Shown one piece after another: positions 12,250 through 23,357 of a DNA stretch of 64,000 nucleotides (the first letter of the stretch is position 1; each line of letters begins with the position of its first letter). The notes below the pieces were generated by a model that made no database searches, had not been told where the DNA came from, and saw only the letters and a list, made by a program, of their open reading frames with translations. This DNA is from Linum tenue (Eukaryota; Streptophyta; Magnoliopsida; Malpighiales; Linaceae), in the NCBI GenBank assembly GCA_946122785.1, contig CAMGYJ010000008.1, positions 3,621,742 through 3,685,741 of the forward strand, written 5' to 3'. The position numbers were made by a program, and so were the translations under genes.

Positions 12250-14022
12250 CCTTGGCCTCTCTGAATGATTGGGACTTGAGAGCAATTCACAGACAAACAG
12301 TTGCCTTGAGTATAATTAATAAATCACAAAATTAACAGTTGACCAGAGATGGAAATATTAAACTAAATGGGAATACAAGCCTATCTGGTTGTAGGTTGTT
12401 TACTTGTTTTGAGTAACCATCAGTATTTCATTACTAGAGGTATACCCAAACAATCAGCATAGATATTAAGACTTGTGCCTTAGCAAAAAATGGCAATGGT
12501 GGAATTATTTTCACCTCTTTTAGCTCCTTGTGCTTTCTTTAGCTCATTCTTGTCAATAACAATACAAATTTAGAAGTATATCAGGTGGTACGAAATGTAT
12601 GATGTGTGGCTTTGTATGGAGCGGGCTGATAAGCATTATATGAAGAGAAAGATGTAAGACAGTGTTTGGAAATGCTAGGAGAAGTGATGCATGATCTGCA
12701 GCAACATTTTGCAGAAGAGACAGCTGCTCTAGCTTAGTTGTTGTTCATTACTCAGTTGTATTACCTCATACAAGTTTGAGTATTATTTGTAAAATGAACC
12801 TTATAATTTTTATATGTTAAATAAGCAATATTGATACCAAGTAACTATTAATCATCCACGTAAGATAAAATTTTACAATCATACTAGAATTCAAATCCTT
12901 TCTTAGGACAAGAGTTGTTCAAACTAGATAAATTTGGTTTTCCTAATCCTAATAGGATTTGGATTCCTATCCTAGGATATTTAATCCAAAGCCAACTAAG
13001 AGGCATAACCAATTCGGAATTAGACGTTAAATCTTGAATTGTATCAGAAATCCTAGTTCGATAAGAATTCATATATTGATTGAAATTTATATTCCAATGA
13101 GGAAATATATTTGATTATGTATATTTCAACAATCCAGCATAAATAACGACTTGCTCACATTCTCACCAGCTCTCTCGCTCGCTTCTTAGACTTCTATGCC
13201 GAGCATAACATTGTATTATCTCCTGTCATTTTCAGCGTGCAAAGTGTGATAATGAATTAATGATTAATCACCACAAAATCCAATCTTTAGTGATTATGAT
13301 ATGTCTTGCCTCGATAATTGCAATCGTAACCGATCAGCTTCAACTATGTAACTTCGCCTTCACGATATATAACAACAACCAAAATTCGATACACTAGTTA
13401 TATTCCACAAACTACAAAGTTAATATATACGACAACATTGGCCATTTGGCCTATAAGCAATGGATGCACATGAACTATATGTTCTCAACATACATGGAAG
13501 TGGAACGCCTTGAGACCGATTCATAATTATAACAGTACAGAAAGGAATTCTCGGTGTCAAACAGACGAACAGTCTGCTATCGCTTAAGTTAATGAGAGAA
13601 ATGGATAATCAGACTTACCACTTCATCTGTGTGGGGTTTGACAATAGATTTGAGTCGTCAATGATTGGAAAACTTCCCTTTCTCAAATATACAAAATAAA
13701 ACAACAGTTCCGAGATTTATATATGTATTAACTGGCTTAACATTTAACAATAAACTGACAACACGCATTTATATGACCTTTACACCAAGCACCAAAACTA
13801 AAGGTCAAGAGCAAATACAAAAACAAGCTAGGTAGAGAGCTTATATATATATATAGCCTAGTATATGGTTTGATGGACATCACTATATTCCTGTCTATAG
13901 GGAGAGAGAGCTAGCTAGTTAGCTAGAGAAACTAAAAGGCGGTGGATCGATCGAGAATAAGGGCCAAAATTGTGAGCCACAAACCTATACATTTACATTA
14001 TCCATATGTTATGAACATTTTT
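12250..14022. other. Intergenic, possible solo LTR near 12880-13129
   Basis: On the minus strand, a segment beginning at 13129 with TGTTGAAATATAC and rich in AATCCTATTAGGATT-like sequence resembles a Copia-type LTR. Its other end and target duplication could not be fixed. The rest is AT-rich with no convincing reading frame. Confidence 0.3.
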
Positions 14023-15063
14023 TCAGTGCACGGGGAGATTGTTGTTGATGGGCGGCTTCCGCTTAGGTTTATTCATCCCTTTGTAGTCCTTATGCATTAG
14101 GGCAACGATCTTCCTTGTCGCCTCTAGCAGCCTCTCGTCGTCACCATCTCCTTCAGTTGCAGCAACCTTCCGGCCGCTTTCGGCTCTGCTGCTGGCTGCT
14201 GCAGCAGGAAAAGCCGCCTGCTTCAAGTACCTCAGCTTCTTGTGATAAGCTGCAGTGTTTAGATTGTGATCATCATCATCATGGTCAGCCTTATTCTTCT
14301 TATTCTTCATGACCACCATTTTCCTTCCTCCAAGTTCCTAATGTAAGAGAAAAACATTACCATATAGCTATCATCAATGCAGTCAAAATCGTGCTTTAAA
14401 ACTTTTAAAAACTTACGATTTTAGGTTTCTAGGTCACTAAAACGCTTCTACACAAAATCTCAGTTTTTATAACCAATGTAGTTAAAAACTCCGCTTAAAA
14501 ACTTACGATTTTACGCTTCTAGATCACCAAAAACATTTCTACGTAGAAACTCGCTTTTGACTACATTGGCTATAATCATCATCATCAAACTTTGAACTAG
14601 CTATATATCTCGATACAACAAGAAACAGAAAAACAACACCTACAAGGGGGAAGAAAAAACTTCACATTTTTCTTATAGTGAAAACAGCCATGAGGGGAGC
14701 TATATGTATACCTTGTGGTTTTTCTGTGGAGTTATTACTTGATCGGCAATGGCGGCAGAAGAAGCCACCATAGGGAAACTGTTGTCATGATTCCTTCCAT
14801 CACCCGAATGTTGAATCCCCAGAAAATCATCTATACAAAAAAAAAAAAAGCAGTTCAATCTCAAGTAGTGTCAAGAACCAGTTCATCTCAAGAATTCGAT
14901 TTTTCGAGAAATGGACCCAAATACTTGTGAAAAGCAGGCAGTCTGGTGAACAAGCTAATTAAGTTACATTATTACCTTGGTGAGCAACAGCATAGTAGTC
15001 TCTTAGGACATTCACGAGAAAGAGAAGCCCCACCAGCATCCCTACAAACTTCACCTTCACCAT
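14023..15063 (-). CDS. Secreted peptide precursor, RGF/GLV/CLEL-like
   Basis: Three exons on the minus strand: 15063-14976, 14830-14712 and 14337-14023, giving a 173-residue precursor with consistent phases and GT-AG borders. Residues 1-20 are a signal peptide (VGMLVGLLFLVNVL). The middle is hydrophilic and variable. Near the C-terminus, residues 153-168 read DYKGMNKPKRKPPINN. An Asp-Tyr start (a tyrosine-sulfation site) and a PPxxN end are the marks of root meristem growth factor/GOLVEN peptides, which act outside the cell through RGFR-type receptor kinases. The spacing between DY and PP is nine residues instead of the usual six, so membership is probable rather than certain. Five residues follow the motif. 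The signal-peptide exon is short (88 bases) and easily missed. In Arabidopsis an RGF gene (At2g03830) and a PI4K-gamma gene (At2g03890) are near each other, as here, by recall. Confidence 0.62.
14345..14585. repeat. MITE-like repeat in the second intron of the peptide gene
   Basis: The outer parts, CAATGCAGTCAAAATCG (from about 14376) and TTTTGACTACATTGG (ending about 14571), form an imperfect inverted repeat. A third, direct copy (CAATGTAGTTAAAAAC) lies near 14474. Between them, AAAACTTACGATTTTA..TTCTAG.TCAC is repeated directly about 100 bases apart. No target duplication could be assigned. Confidence 0.4.
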
Positions 15064-15165
15064 CTTTGCAAAGTAAGTACTGTTTCTTCTTGATTAAGGG
15101 CAATTATTTGATAACTTGGGTTTTGCAGCAGAAAGAGAGGAGAATGGAGAGGGAACAAATTGGGG

Positions 15166-15176
15166 ATTATTTATAG
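15166..15176 (-). promoter_or_regulatory. TATA-like element of the peptide gene
   Basis: The minus strand reads CTATAAATAAT about 105 bases upstream of the ATG at 15063. This supports the first exon being a genuine 5' end and not an arbitrary open frame. Confidence 0.45.
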
Positions 15177-15179
15177 GAA

Positions 15180-16550
15180 AGAAACTATAGGGAATTATTA
15201 TAGGGTATCTTTAGCTAGCTAACTAGCTTAGGGTTCAAATCCCCCAGCTGGCTTAGCTAGGGTTCCAAGAAAGATGGCAAAGAAAATTGGAAAATGGAAA
15301 GCAAGTCTTACTGTGCCTGCCTGCCTGCCGTCCACAATTTTAACTATTTTAAATTTTTTTACTGCACATTCCCACCACCCGGCATGCACATGCTTTACGT
15401 CGAAATTCTCAATCTCTGTACGTGTTGGAAAACTAGTAAAAAAATTAATAACTAAATAATATTACCCTTTTTTTTATTATGCGTTCAAAAGTTTGAACAT
15501 ATGGTCAAATAACGACTTTGAGTGAAGGAAACCTGCTACACGATATGGAGCGAATCGATGTTTTTGTCTGCAGGTAAATATATAAAAAAATCGATTGCTC
15601 GCCTAGATATTAAGAATTGATCTACGACCAGTCCTGTATTTTCCTTCCAAGTTCCACCGGCACAATCCAGCCCTCCTCTCTAGATTAAGAACTAATACAG
15701 CGTTTGTAAATTTTCGATTTTAAAGTATTCATTGGGTTACAGTCCAGTTTTCTTCGTCTCTTTTTAAATGTGGCTCAGTGCTCTATCATATTCTTGATCC
15801 GCCGCGGCTTGTTAACATGTTGTAGGCATTCATTTGTACTGATATTGTTGAATCAAACGTCCTCACAATGTTCTTCTTATTGAATGTGTTATTACGGTGT
15901 AGGCGTCAACCTATTTTGATATAATTAGATACAATCTTTTAATAATATCGATCGTTAGGTACGTACATACATATGTTGATATTTAACTCATAAAGTAATG
16001 TTCATATACATTTTTGTGCATATAACGATTGAGATAATCATCCGTATATACATTAGGCAATTTGTCTCTCAGCGATCCTTTAGTATATACTTTCTATTTC
16101 AATAGAATAAATGTAATTCTGTTCGTTGTTGAGGTCGATATTTGCTAATACGTATTGTACTATATACCTACTGCGTACACTCAATGTAAAAGTGTAGTAT
16201 AGTATCATCACTTAGAGAATCAGAAATAGGTCAATCCTGCCTGACATATAACAATTTTAACAAACAAAGGTCAGAGGAAGTCCAAGAGAATCTTATTAGT
16301 TAAACATAAATCAATTATGGTAGCCCACTTACCAGTAACGAAGTTGATCAGAAAGAAGATGGTAAAATATAACAAAGTATCTCTGCTGATCTCCCTGCAT
16401 GCATTGGATTCTCGATCCATCTAGAGGGATCATTTCTTACAATTTTACACTCTTTTCACTTGGCAACGATGTCATGTTATGGGTGCAGAATGGTGACGGA
16501 CGACCAATAACCAAATCTTAGCTTCTTCAAGCAGTAGCTCGAAAGAAATT
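15180..16550. other. Intergenic, nothing recognised
   Basis: This is the upstream flank of the peptide gene followed by AT-rich sequence. Repeated GCTAGCTAACTAGC palindromes near 15210 and microsatellite-like stretches are present. No gene is supported. Confidence 0.4.
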
Positions 16551-16556
16551 AAGCTG

Positions 16557-17079
16557 AGATTGATCCCGTTCTGGTCCGGTCTTTTCAGGAATATGAGTGC
16601 CAAATATGGGATTGGATACAGTTCAGTTCCGGCCTTGATCTGGTTCAATTTTGACCCGGTTCGGTCCCAATCCGGTCTTGATTTTAGATTGATCTTGTAG
16701 AGGGTTTGAGTGGCCTGAGGCCTAAAGGGTGAGGAGTTTGTTAGGTTTTGGGTGTTAGGCTCTCTTATACGGTTTTTATTCGGTTTTCGATTCGATCTCG
16801 AACGGTTTTTTACCTCAAATCTAAACCCGAAGATGGGATTGAATTGTGTGCTATTCGATCTCGATCCGGTCTCGGTCCGGGTTATACGGTTCGGTTTCGG
16901 GTAAAACCAAAAACCTGCACCAAATAGTCACCCCTACCCACAAGCTCAATCTAAAATCAAGACCGGATTGGGACCAGACCTGGTCAAGATCGGACCGAAT
17001 CAAGACCAGACTGTATCCAATCCTATCTTTGGTCCTCATATTCCCGAAAAGATCGGACCAGGACCGGATCAATCCCAAC
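16557..17079. mobile_element. Foldback element with ~140-bp inverted arms
   Basis: The left arm (about 16557-16698) and the right arm (about 16940-17079) are inverted copies. Both contain GATTGATCC, CTTTTC.GGAATATGAG, GGATTGGATACAG, CCCAATCCGGTCTTGATTTTAGATTGA and so on. The loop of about 240 bases is rich in CGGTTTTCGATTCGATCTCG-like motifs. Arms differ at roughly one base in eight by eye. No target duplication was established and there is no coding content. Confidence 0.6.
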
Positions 17080-17096
17080 CAGTTTACCCTGACCTG

Positions 17097-17301
17097 TTAG
17101 AGAGTGGTATAAGATAGTGTGTTTGAATCTCCACGACCCCCAATATTAACAGTCTATTAAAGCACAAGGTATGGTGGGCCTGTGCAAACTTCAAGCTCGT
17201 GAGTTGGCTTTCGTTTGAGAGAGCGTGTTAGAGAGTGGTATAAGATCCAACATAACCTTCTTTCAACAACTCGAGTTATTGGGATCAACTGGTTTATGAC
17301 A
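17097..17301 (+). mobile_element. TRIM element fragment, plus strand
   Basis: A short piece of LTR start (TGTTAGAGAGTGGTATAAGAT at 17097) is joined to internal sequence and a polypurine-like stretch (TTCGTTTGAGAGAGCG), followed by a complete 76-bp LTR at 17226-17301 that begins TGTTAGAGAG and ends TTATGACA. It is the inverted counterpart of the array at 17319-17830, with most of the left LTR deleted. Confidence 0.65.
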
Positions 17302-17318
17302 TGATCGGACCGTATAAC

Positions 17319-17830
17319 TGTCATAAACCAGTTGGTCCCAATAACTCGATTTGTTGGGAGAAGTTCAATCTTGGATCATATACCACACACTAACACGACC
17401 CCTCAAACTAAAGCCACTCACAAGGGGTTGAAGTTTGCACAGGTCCGAATACCATGTGCTTAACAAATGGGGTCATCGGGAATCGAACACAAGACCTCTA
17501 GCTCGGTCATAGAAGGCTCTGATACCATGTCAAGAACCAGTTGATCCCAATAACTCGAGTTGTTGGGAGAAGGTTATGTTGTATCTTATACCACTCTCTA
17601 ACACGCCCCCTCAAACGAAAGCCAACTCATGAGCTTGAAGTTTGCACAGGTCTGTCATACCTTGTGCTTGAAAGACAACTGGTAATATTATATTGGGGGT
17701 CGTGGAGATTCGAACAGGCAACCACTTGGCCTAACCAGCTCTGATACCATGTCATAAACCAGTTGATCCCTATAACTCGCATTGTTGGGAAATGTTCAAT
17801 CTTGGATATATCATATACCACACACTAACA
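17319..17830 (-). mobile_element. Tandem TRIM array: three LTRs, two internal domains
   Basis: Minus-strand terminal-repeat retrotransposon in miniature. Three LTRs of 76-81 bp lie at 17319-17395, 17528-17603 and 17750-17830. Each begins TGTTAG and ends GACA on the minus strand. Primer-binding sites complementary to initiator tRNA-Met (TGGTATCAGAGCC type) are at 17527-17515 and 17749-17737. A polypurine tract (TTTGAGGGGGCG) precedes the LTR at 17603. The internal domains (about 130-150 bp) have no coding capacity, as usual for TRIMs, which depend on enzymes of other elements. The LTR-internal-LTR-internal-LTR layout is what unequal recombination between LTRs produces. Confidence 0.78.
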
Positions 17831-18506
17831 ATAACCACCCCTATTAAGATGTGAGCACCATAGTAGAGTTAGTTTCACATTCATATCTAAGAGTTCGGTC
17901 CCTGGGCGTGATTTCCAAAAGAATATAATATACAGCATAGCATGCATGAGGGTTTGCTTTGAAAAATGCTTTCCTGTGGTCGACGATCATATATATGAGC
18001 AGAGGCCGGCCTGCAGGCAAAACGAATATATAAGCCTAGGGCAAAGCGCTTTCACTTCCCTATACAAATATATAACAATCTGCTGGTACGTTTCGTAGAA
18101 TTTTCTATTACACGAGACCTGTACTTGCCTTCCTGAGTGCTTTAATTTGGTTCTCGATCGATGTTTTGATCTCTCTCTCTCTTTTTTCTTTCTTTTGCAG
18201 AACACGATGGATGGTTTGCGGATTCGGTCGTCTCGTCGTCCCACTTGATGCTTTTCGAATTGGGTGGTAGGTTGTCTGAAAAACAGCCTCGTCGCTAGCT
18301 GATAAAGCTCATAACCCAACAAGAAGTTGAGTCGATTCAGCTGGCGCAGCTGAAAGATAGTCCGCTAATCGCGCGCCTCGTCCTGCTCCCCACCGCCACG
18401 TGCCCACGTGCATGCTTAGCTTGCTGGCTGGTCTCGTTTTTGGAGATGATGACTCCCCCTCCTTAAGTTTAGCTTAGCCCTCAAGGCTCAGATACTACTC
18501 GCATAT
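17831..18506. other. Intergenic with paired G-boxes
   Basis: Two CACGTG G-boxes lie at 18397-18402 and 18405-18410 in a short GC-rich patch. An open frame of 111 codons (17987-18322, -) is basic and low-complexity with no domain. No gene could be attached to the G-boxes. Confidence 0.3.
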
Positions 18507-18618
18507 AATATCATTCTCATGCAACTAGAAAGTATAAATGTTAAAAAAAATGCATATGGTAACCAAATATCATTCTCATATAACTAGAAAGTATAAATGT
18601 TATGCATATGGTAACCAA
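18507..18618. repeat. Two-copy tandem repeat (~60 bp)
   Basis: Copy one (18507-18565) and copy two (18567-18618) share ATATCATTCTCAT, AACTAGAAAGTATAAATGTT and TGCATATGGTAACCAA. They differ by a 7-8-base A-rich insertion and two substitutions. Confidence 0.8.
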
Positions 18619-18630
18619 CGGAAATCAGGG

Positions 18631-19063
18631 GCGGAGACACAGTATTAGAAGGGTGTTCCACGGCACACCCTTGGATCGGGCTAGAACATCAAAAAATAGG
18701 GGTATTAGTTTATGCTATAGCTAGGATTTGAACGTGGAACCCCTTAACTATTAGCTTTGACATCTTACACTATACCACAATTACTTACGTGATACACTAA
18801 TACGTTTTATTGCATATATATAATTTACCGTTACAAATAATAAGTAAATTAAATTAAAAAACCTCATAATTACATATGCTTATTCAAGAAGTAAACGAAA
18901 ATTTAACCCTAACAAGCGAGCTTCTTGATAGTCTTGATGATGAATGTATTTTACAGACTTTTCAAAATATGAGAACCCGTCGTGGGTCACTATAAAAAAT
19001 TGATAGTCATTTTAATTTTTTTAAATTGGCACCCCATTACCCAAAATCCTGGCTACGCCACTA
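18631..19063. repeat. GGGGCGGAG-ended repeat
   Basis: The left border CAGGGGCGGAGACACAG and the right border CCTGGCTACGCCACTA form an imperfect inverted repeat of the kind GGCGGAGCCAGG. A further end of this family lies at 19257-19275 (CTGGCTCCGTCACTGG), and another pair at 25021-25440. No target duplication was found. The superfamily is not assigned. Confidence 0.4.
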
Positions 19064-20440
19064 TACAAGGAAAGCGACCTTGTATTTTAGCGGTAGAGGA
19101 GGCTATATAGCTCCCCCAACTCTCAAAATCATATAAAATTACATGTAAATTGTAATAAATTGACAAAATATAATAATAAATAAGACGTTAACCCCCTCGT
19201 CGGTTTGAATTCCTTATGCGTAAATTTTTAGTCCCCCCCCCCCCTCATTCGAATTTCTGGCTCCGTCACTGGAAGGAACCCAAGACTTGTCGAGGCCGAA
19301 TAGCTCCACTAGTACAAAATCGTCCGCTTTGGACCGAGCCCGCGTCCGATTTATTTATGGGTATCCTCTCCAAATTAAATGACCTCATAATAATGAGCTT
19401 GGTGGACACCTAATATAAAAGGGTTCCTTCTCTTATATTTTCGAAGTACTACTTGGATCGTCCAATATCATTCTACCTCATACCGAAATTTTGAAGAAAA
19501 ATTCATGTTCCATCATTACCAAAATTCAAAACCATGATCTCTAACACACCTTCAAAAATTGTAACTAGCACATTTATTCCAACTCCAACCCGATAAGTGG
19601 ATTTTGTGTATCTTATAAGGATGATATATATTTGATTTTTATAGTTAGGTGCTACTTAAACGATTTGTATTAGAGATCTCCAAGTTCAAGACCGGTGATA
19701 ATATCACTATATCAAAACACTTAAAATTTTTGGGGTTTTCCACTTATTTCCATCTTTCTTTTTTGTCTTCTTTTGTTCAAAATAAAAAAGATAAATGGTA
19801 ATAAGTGAAAAAAACCAAAAAATTTAAGTGGTCTGTGCTGACTTGACAGTGATATGGTGCATTGACCGTTAATCAACGCGTTTGACCGTCCAAGATAACG
19901 GTTAAATCTCGGGTTGAGCCAATTTTGTAACTTTGATCCAAAGTTGAGGCCACGAAGTTATAGATCGAAAAAATTTGGCAGGATGTTTAATATGTGAAAA
20001 GTTCGGGCCATACAATATATTAACCCATTTAATTTACCAAGTTTTTGTAAATACAAAATTACATCAACAATGATTGAAAAAGCTAACAAAACAATTTTAT
20101 CATATATATATTTTTCTAAATGGACTCACCCTCGACAAAATCATGACTACGCTCCTAACTACCAGACACTTACTCCTTTTAGTTATACATAGAAGACGAA
20201 GGTGGCAGAGAAAGAATACGCAAAAATCACAATTCGACACCGTGCTTTGGAAATTTCTAGTTTCAGGAACTCTCAAAGAATCTTTATAGAAGAAGTTTAA
20301 TTTAATATAAATTTGTCTTCCCGATCCGTAGCAGCGCATTTATAACAACATGCGTTTAATAATCATTGTTACAATTATCAAGCTGCTTTCAATACAGTTC
20401 AAAACAAGTTTTCACCCCAAAAAATAATCTGTAACTACAA
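19064..20440. other. Intergenic, repeat-derived
   Basis: It contains a C10 run near 19232, another GGCGGAG-type end (19257-19275) and a stretch at 19840-20000 with GACCGTTAATCAACGCG and GACCGTCCAAGATAACGG that has Mutator-like flavour. No gene is seen. Confidence 0.3.
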
Positions 20441-20447
20441 AAAAATG

Positions 20448-21205
20448 AGTTAATAATTGACGCCCTAAATATTTAAATTTATCGCCCTAAATTTAAAAAA
20501 TGGACACACTTGCCCCTATACCCAATTTCTATTCTAAACTCTGAATAAACAACTCAAAATGAATTAAAAAAAACAAGTAATTAATAAGAAATTGAAAATG
20601 ATATAAACAGTAAATTGAAAATTTTTAGTTGTTTATCGCCCTAAATTTTGCTACCCGCCGCCGCTGCTACTCTGATCATCGTCGCCATCACCAAGCTCCG
20701 GTCGTCGTTGCCGGAAGAAGGAATCGGGATCCCACCTTTGCCGTTGCCCACAACCGTTCGTCGATTTCCGAATGGTAATCGCCCTTCCGTTCCACAGGCC
20801 GCACGGTTCTCCAACCCGTCCACCAGGCATCCCAACGCTTTTCCTACCCGCCTGACGTTCGGCTGTGCCGGATTTGATATCCGCCCTGGCCCGTGACTAA
20901 ACGTGCGGCGTGCCCGCCCCGACCGCCATCAAACATGCTACGAGTCCGCCCCGACGGAGATGGATTTGCGGCGGTCAGCTTGCTGCTCAGAGGAAGGAAG
21001 CAGAGTGCGGTGGTGTCGGTTGTCGTGCGAGGCGAGCAAGAGCCGAGCGACATCGGCGGCTCATCAAGGAGGAGATATTGGGGCTGCTGTGCAGAGGAGA
21101 AGCGAAGGGGAAAGGGCCGGGATAGTTTTTTTTAGTTTAGGGGCAAAATTGTCCGCTCAATTAGTTTAGGGCGGTTTATTTAAAAATTTAGGGCGTTAAA
21201 TAGAA
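20448..21205. mobile_element. Candidate Pack-MULE with GC-rich cargo
   Basis: Inverted ends of about 75 bases: the left side has GACGCCCTAAAT, then ATCGCCCTAAATTT, then CTTGCCCCTATA; the right side has the same order inverted (TAGGGGCAAAATTG, TTTAGGGCGG, TTTAGGGCGTTAAAT). The flanks ACAAAAAAA and GCAAAAGAA agree at seven of nine positions, a weak fit to a 9-bp Mutator duplication. The interior (20640-21120) is abruptly GC-rich with CG-dense, codon-like composition and open frames on both strands, none recognisable. Capture of a host exon fragment is an inference from composition. Confidence 0.5.
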
Positions 21206-22990
21206 ATTCAGCAAAAGAATATGTCCTCTCAAGTAATTTTTGTGTAAGGATGGATCATATCTTAGGTCAATTGACCAATGTGAATGATGATGGGTATTAT
21301 ACTCCAATACAATATAGTAGAGTTTTATCAATTTTTCTTCGTTTTGAATTTGTTGGCTTCTCCTTAATTTTCAACAGGGCATAATAGTAATTATATTTGT
21401 CATTTTCATTTTTTTCTCCAACCAAGACACACACAAAAACCCCACGTCATTTGCAAAACGGTTAGTTATTGCCATAGAGGGGGAGTGGTGTTGATAAATT
21501 ATAACTGCTTTCCTTTTCTTTAATTATGTAGTTTTAATTAAATTTATTTTAATGTAGCGTACATCCTTGTTAAAAAATCCCTTTCTTTTTGGATTGTTTC
21601 CTGTTTGGTTAAGACTTAAGATTAAGTGTTTATAATTTTCATTGCTCTTCAATAATTCTAAGTCAGTTCATAAAGATGATTAAGGGTTTTAATTGTTCTT
21701 CTATTTATCAATGTTTTAAAACCTAACGGTACCGATCAGTCGGACCGTATATATCGAGTACGAAACCCCAAATGGTAGGTAATTTTAGCGGTACGAAATG
21801 GTTGAATCACGATTTTAGTACAATATACATTATTACTAACTTTTTTGTTATAACTTCTGATACGATTTCACAGTCATTGCTATCTAGATAGTTAGGATAT
21901 GGATACGGCCTTTTAACTTTTAATATTGAAAGATAATGATTTAATAAGAGGTATTTTATGATTAAAATTTTGAAATTTGGATTTTCCGTTGATTTGATGA
22001 CTGAGGGTTGATCCTAAGAAGTTAAAAAGGGAAAATCTAGATAAGAGGTTTTTGTTCATGTTTTATTTTTCCTTTTTAAGAATTAGGATAAAATATGACA
22101 TAAATACTGTCAAATTATGAATATATATTTTTTTTAATGGAAAAGGGTACACGGTTGAGTTAAGCACTTGAATTATTTGTTAAGTATCATGGACTCGAGA
22201 ATCTTAGATAAGTTATTTAGGTGTATAGCTCATATTCATGAAGGTTTGTCTAACTTACTCATAATTCTTGAATTTCAAGAGATCGAATGAGACAAATCAT
22301 GAGAAGATATGTTTTTTCTTTTTCTTCTTATTGCACGAGAAGGATTAGAATATCATGACATAACTGAAAAATCAACTTATAATAAGTCTCACTACTTTTC
22401 GGCAGCTGCATCCGCAAGAACTTACCCAATTCTATACCAAGTATTTAATGAACAGTGCAGCAACACATATGGGAGGAAGAGGTTCTTAATTAATTCTTAT
22501 ACATTCATTATCGAAGGAAGAATGAAGACACACCGCATGACTATCTATGAGTGTGTGTTATTATATGCGGCTCCAAGTACCCACGTCCACCGTCTCTTTC
22601 GATTCTCTAACTGTGACAGTAATGAACGAGTCATCATCGATCATGTGTAAATTACTAAATTGTAATACTGTTCCGCCGCTGGTTAGCATTTTGATGTATT
22701 TAATTATATGCATAATTTAATCTGGTTTTGGGGTATGTGAACCCGGCCGGCCGGCCGGCCCATGGTAAGTAGTAGGGCTTCGATACTACAATCTGCATTA
22801 CCCATGTACATGCATGCCCCGACGCCTAACTTGATTGGTTCATAGTAAAATGCAGTCCTATAAATTTATTATCTGTGTTGGCTCAGTTTGTACGTATCAT
22901 CATAAATGCCAAACCTATAAAAAAAAAAAAAAACCCAACTATTTGCAAAACCGTCTTACAGCTCTGTTTTGAATGGTGGTAGACAAGGGA
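21206..22990. other. Intergenic, repeat-derived
   Basis: The 21715-21890 stretch (ACGGTACCGATC..., ending CTTCTGATACGATTT) is distantly similar to 43460-43625. A palindromic CCGGCCGGCCGGCCGG run lies at about 22743-22760. An open frame at 22309-22650 has no domain. No gene is supported. Confidence 0.3.
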
Positions 22991-23357
22991 TATTATAAAT
23001 TACACGTTTGGTCACTCAAATTATACAAATCTTTCACGTTTGCCATCCGAATTACTTTTCTTTCTTATTCGCAACTAACTTTACGAATCGTTTCACGGTT
23101 GGTCACCGGCCGTTACACTCCGTTAAGTTTGTCCTACGTGGCAATCAACTATAAAGTTTGACCGTTAACTAGATGATGTGGAAATAAAAAAAATATAAAA
23201 AAAAATAAAATTTTCTTTCCACCTCATCATTGCACTTATTTTGTCTATATAATTTATCATATTAATAATTTAATAAAATTTAATAAATTAAAAAATGATG
23301 AAAATTCTTCTTTTGTTTTCCATTCCTTTCCCAGCTAGCTTCCCATCTAGAGGCCGT

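Noticed and set aside
17987..18322. 111-codon basic frame on the minus strand
   Set aside because: Low-complexity Lys/Arg-rich sequence from CT-rich DNA, with no recognisable family or promoter.
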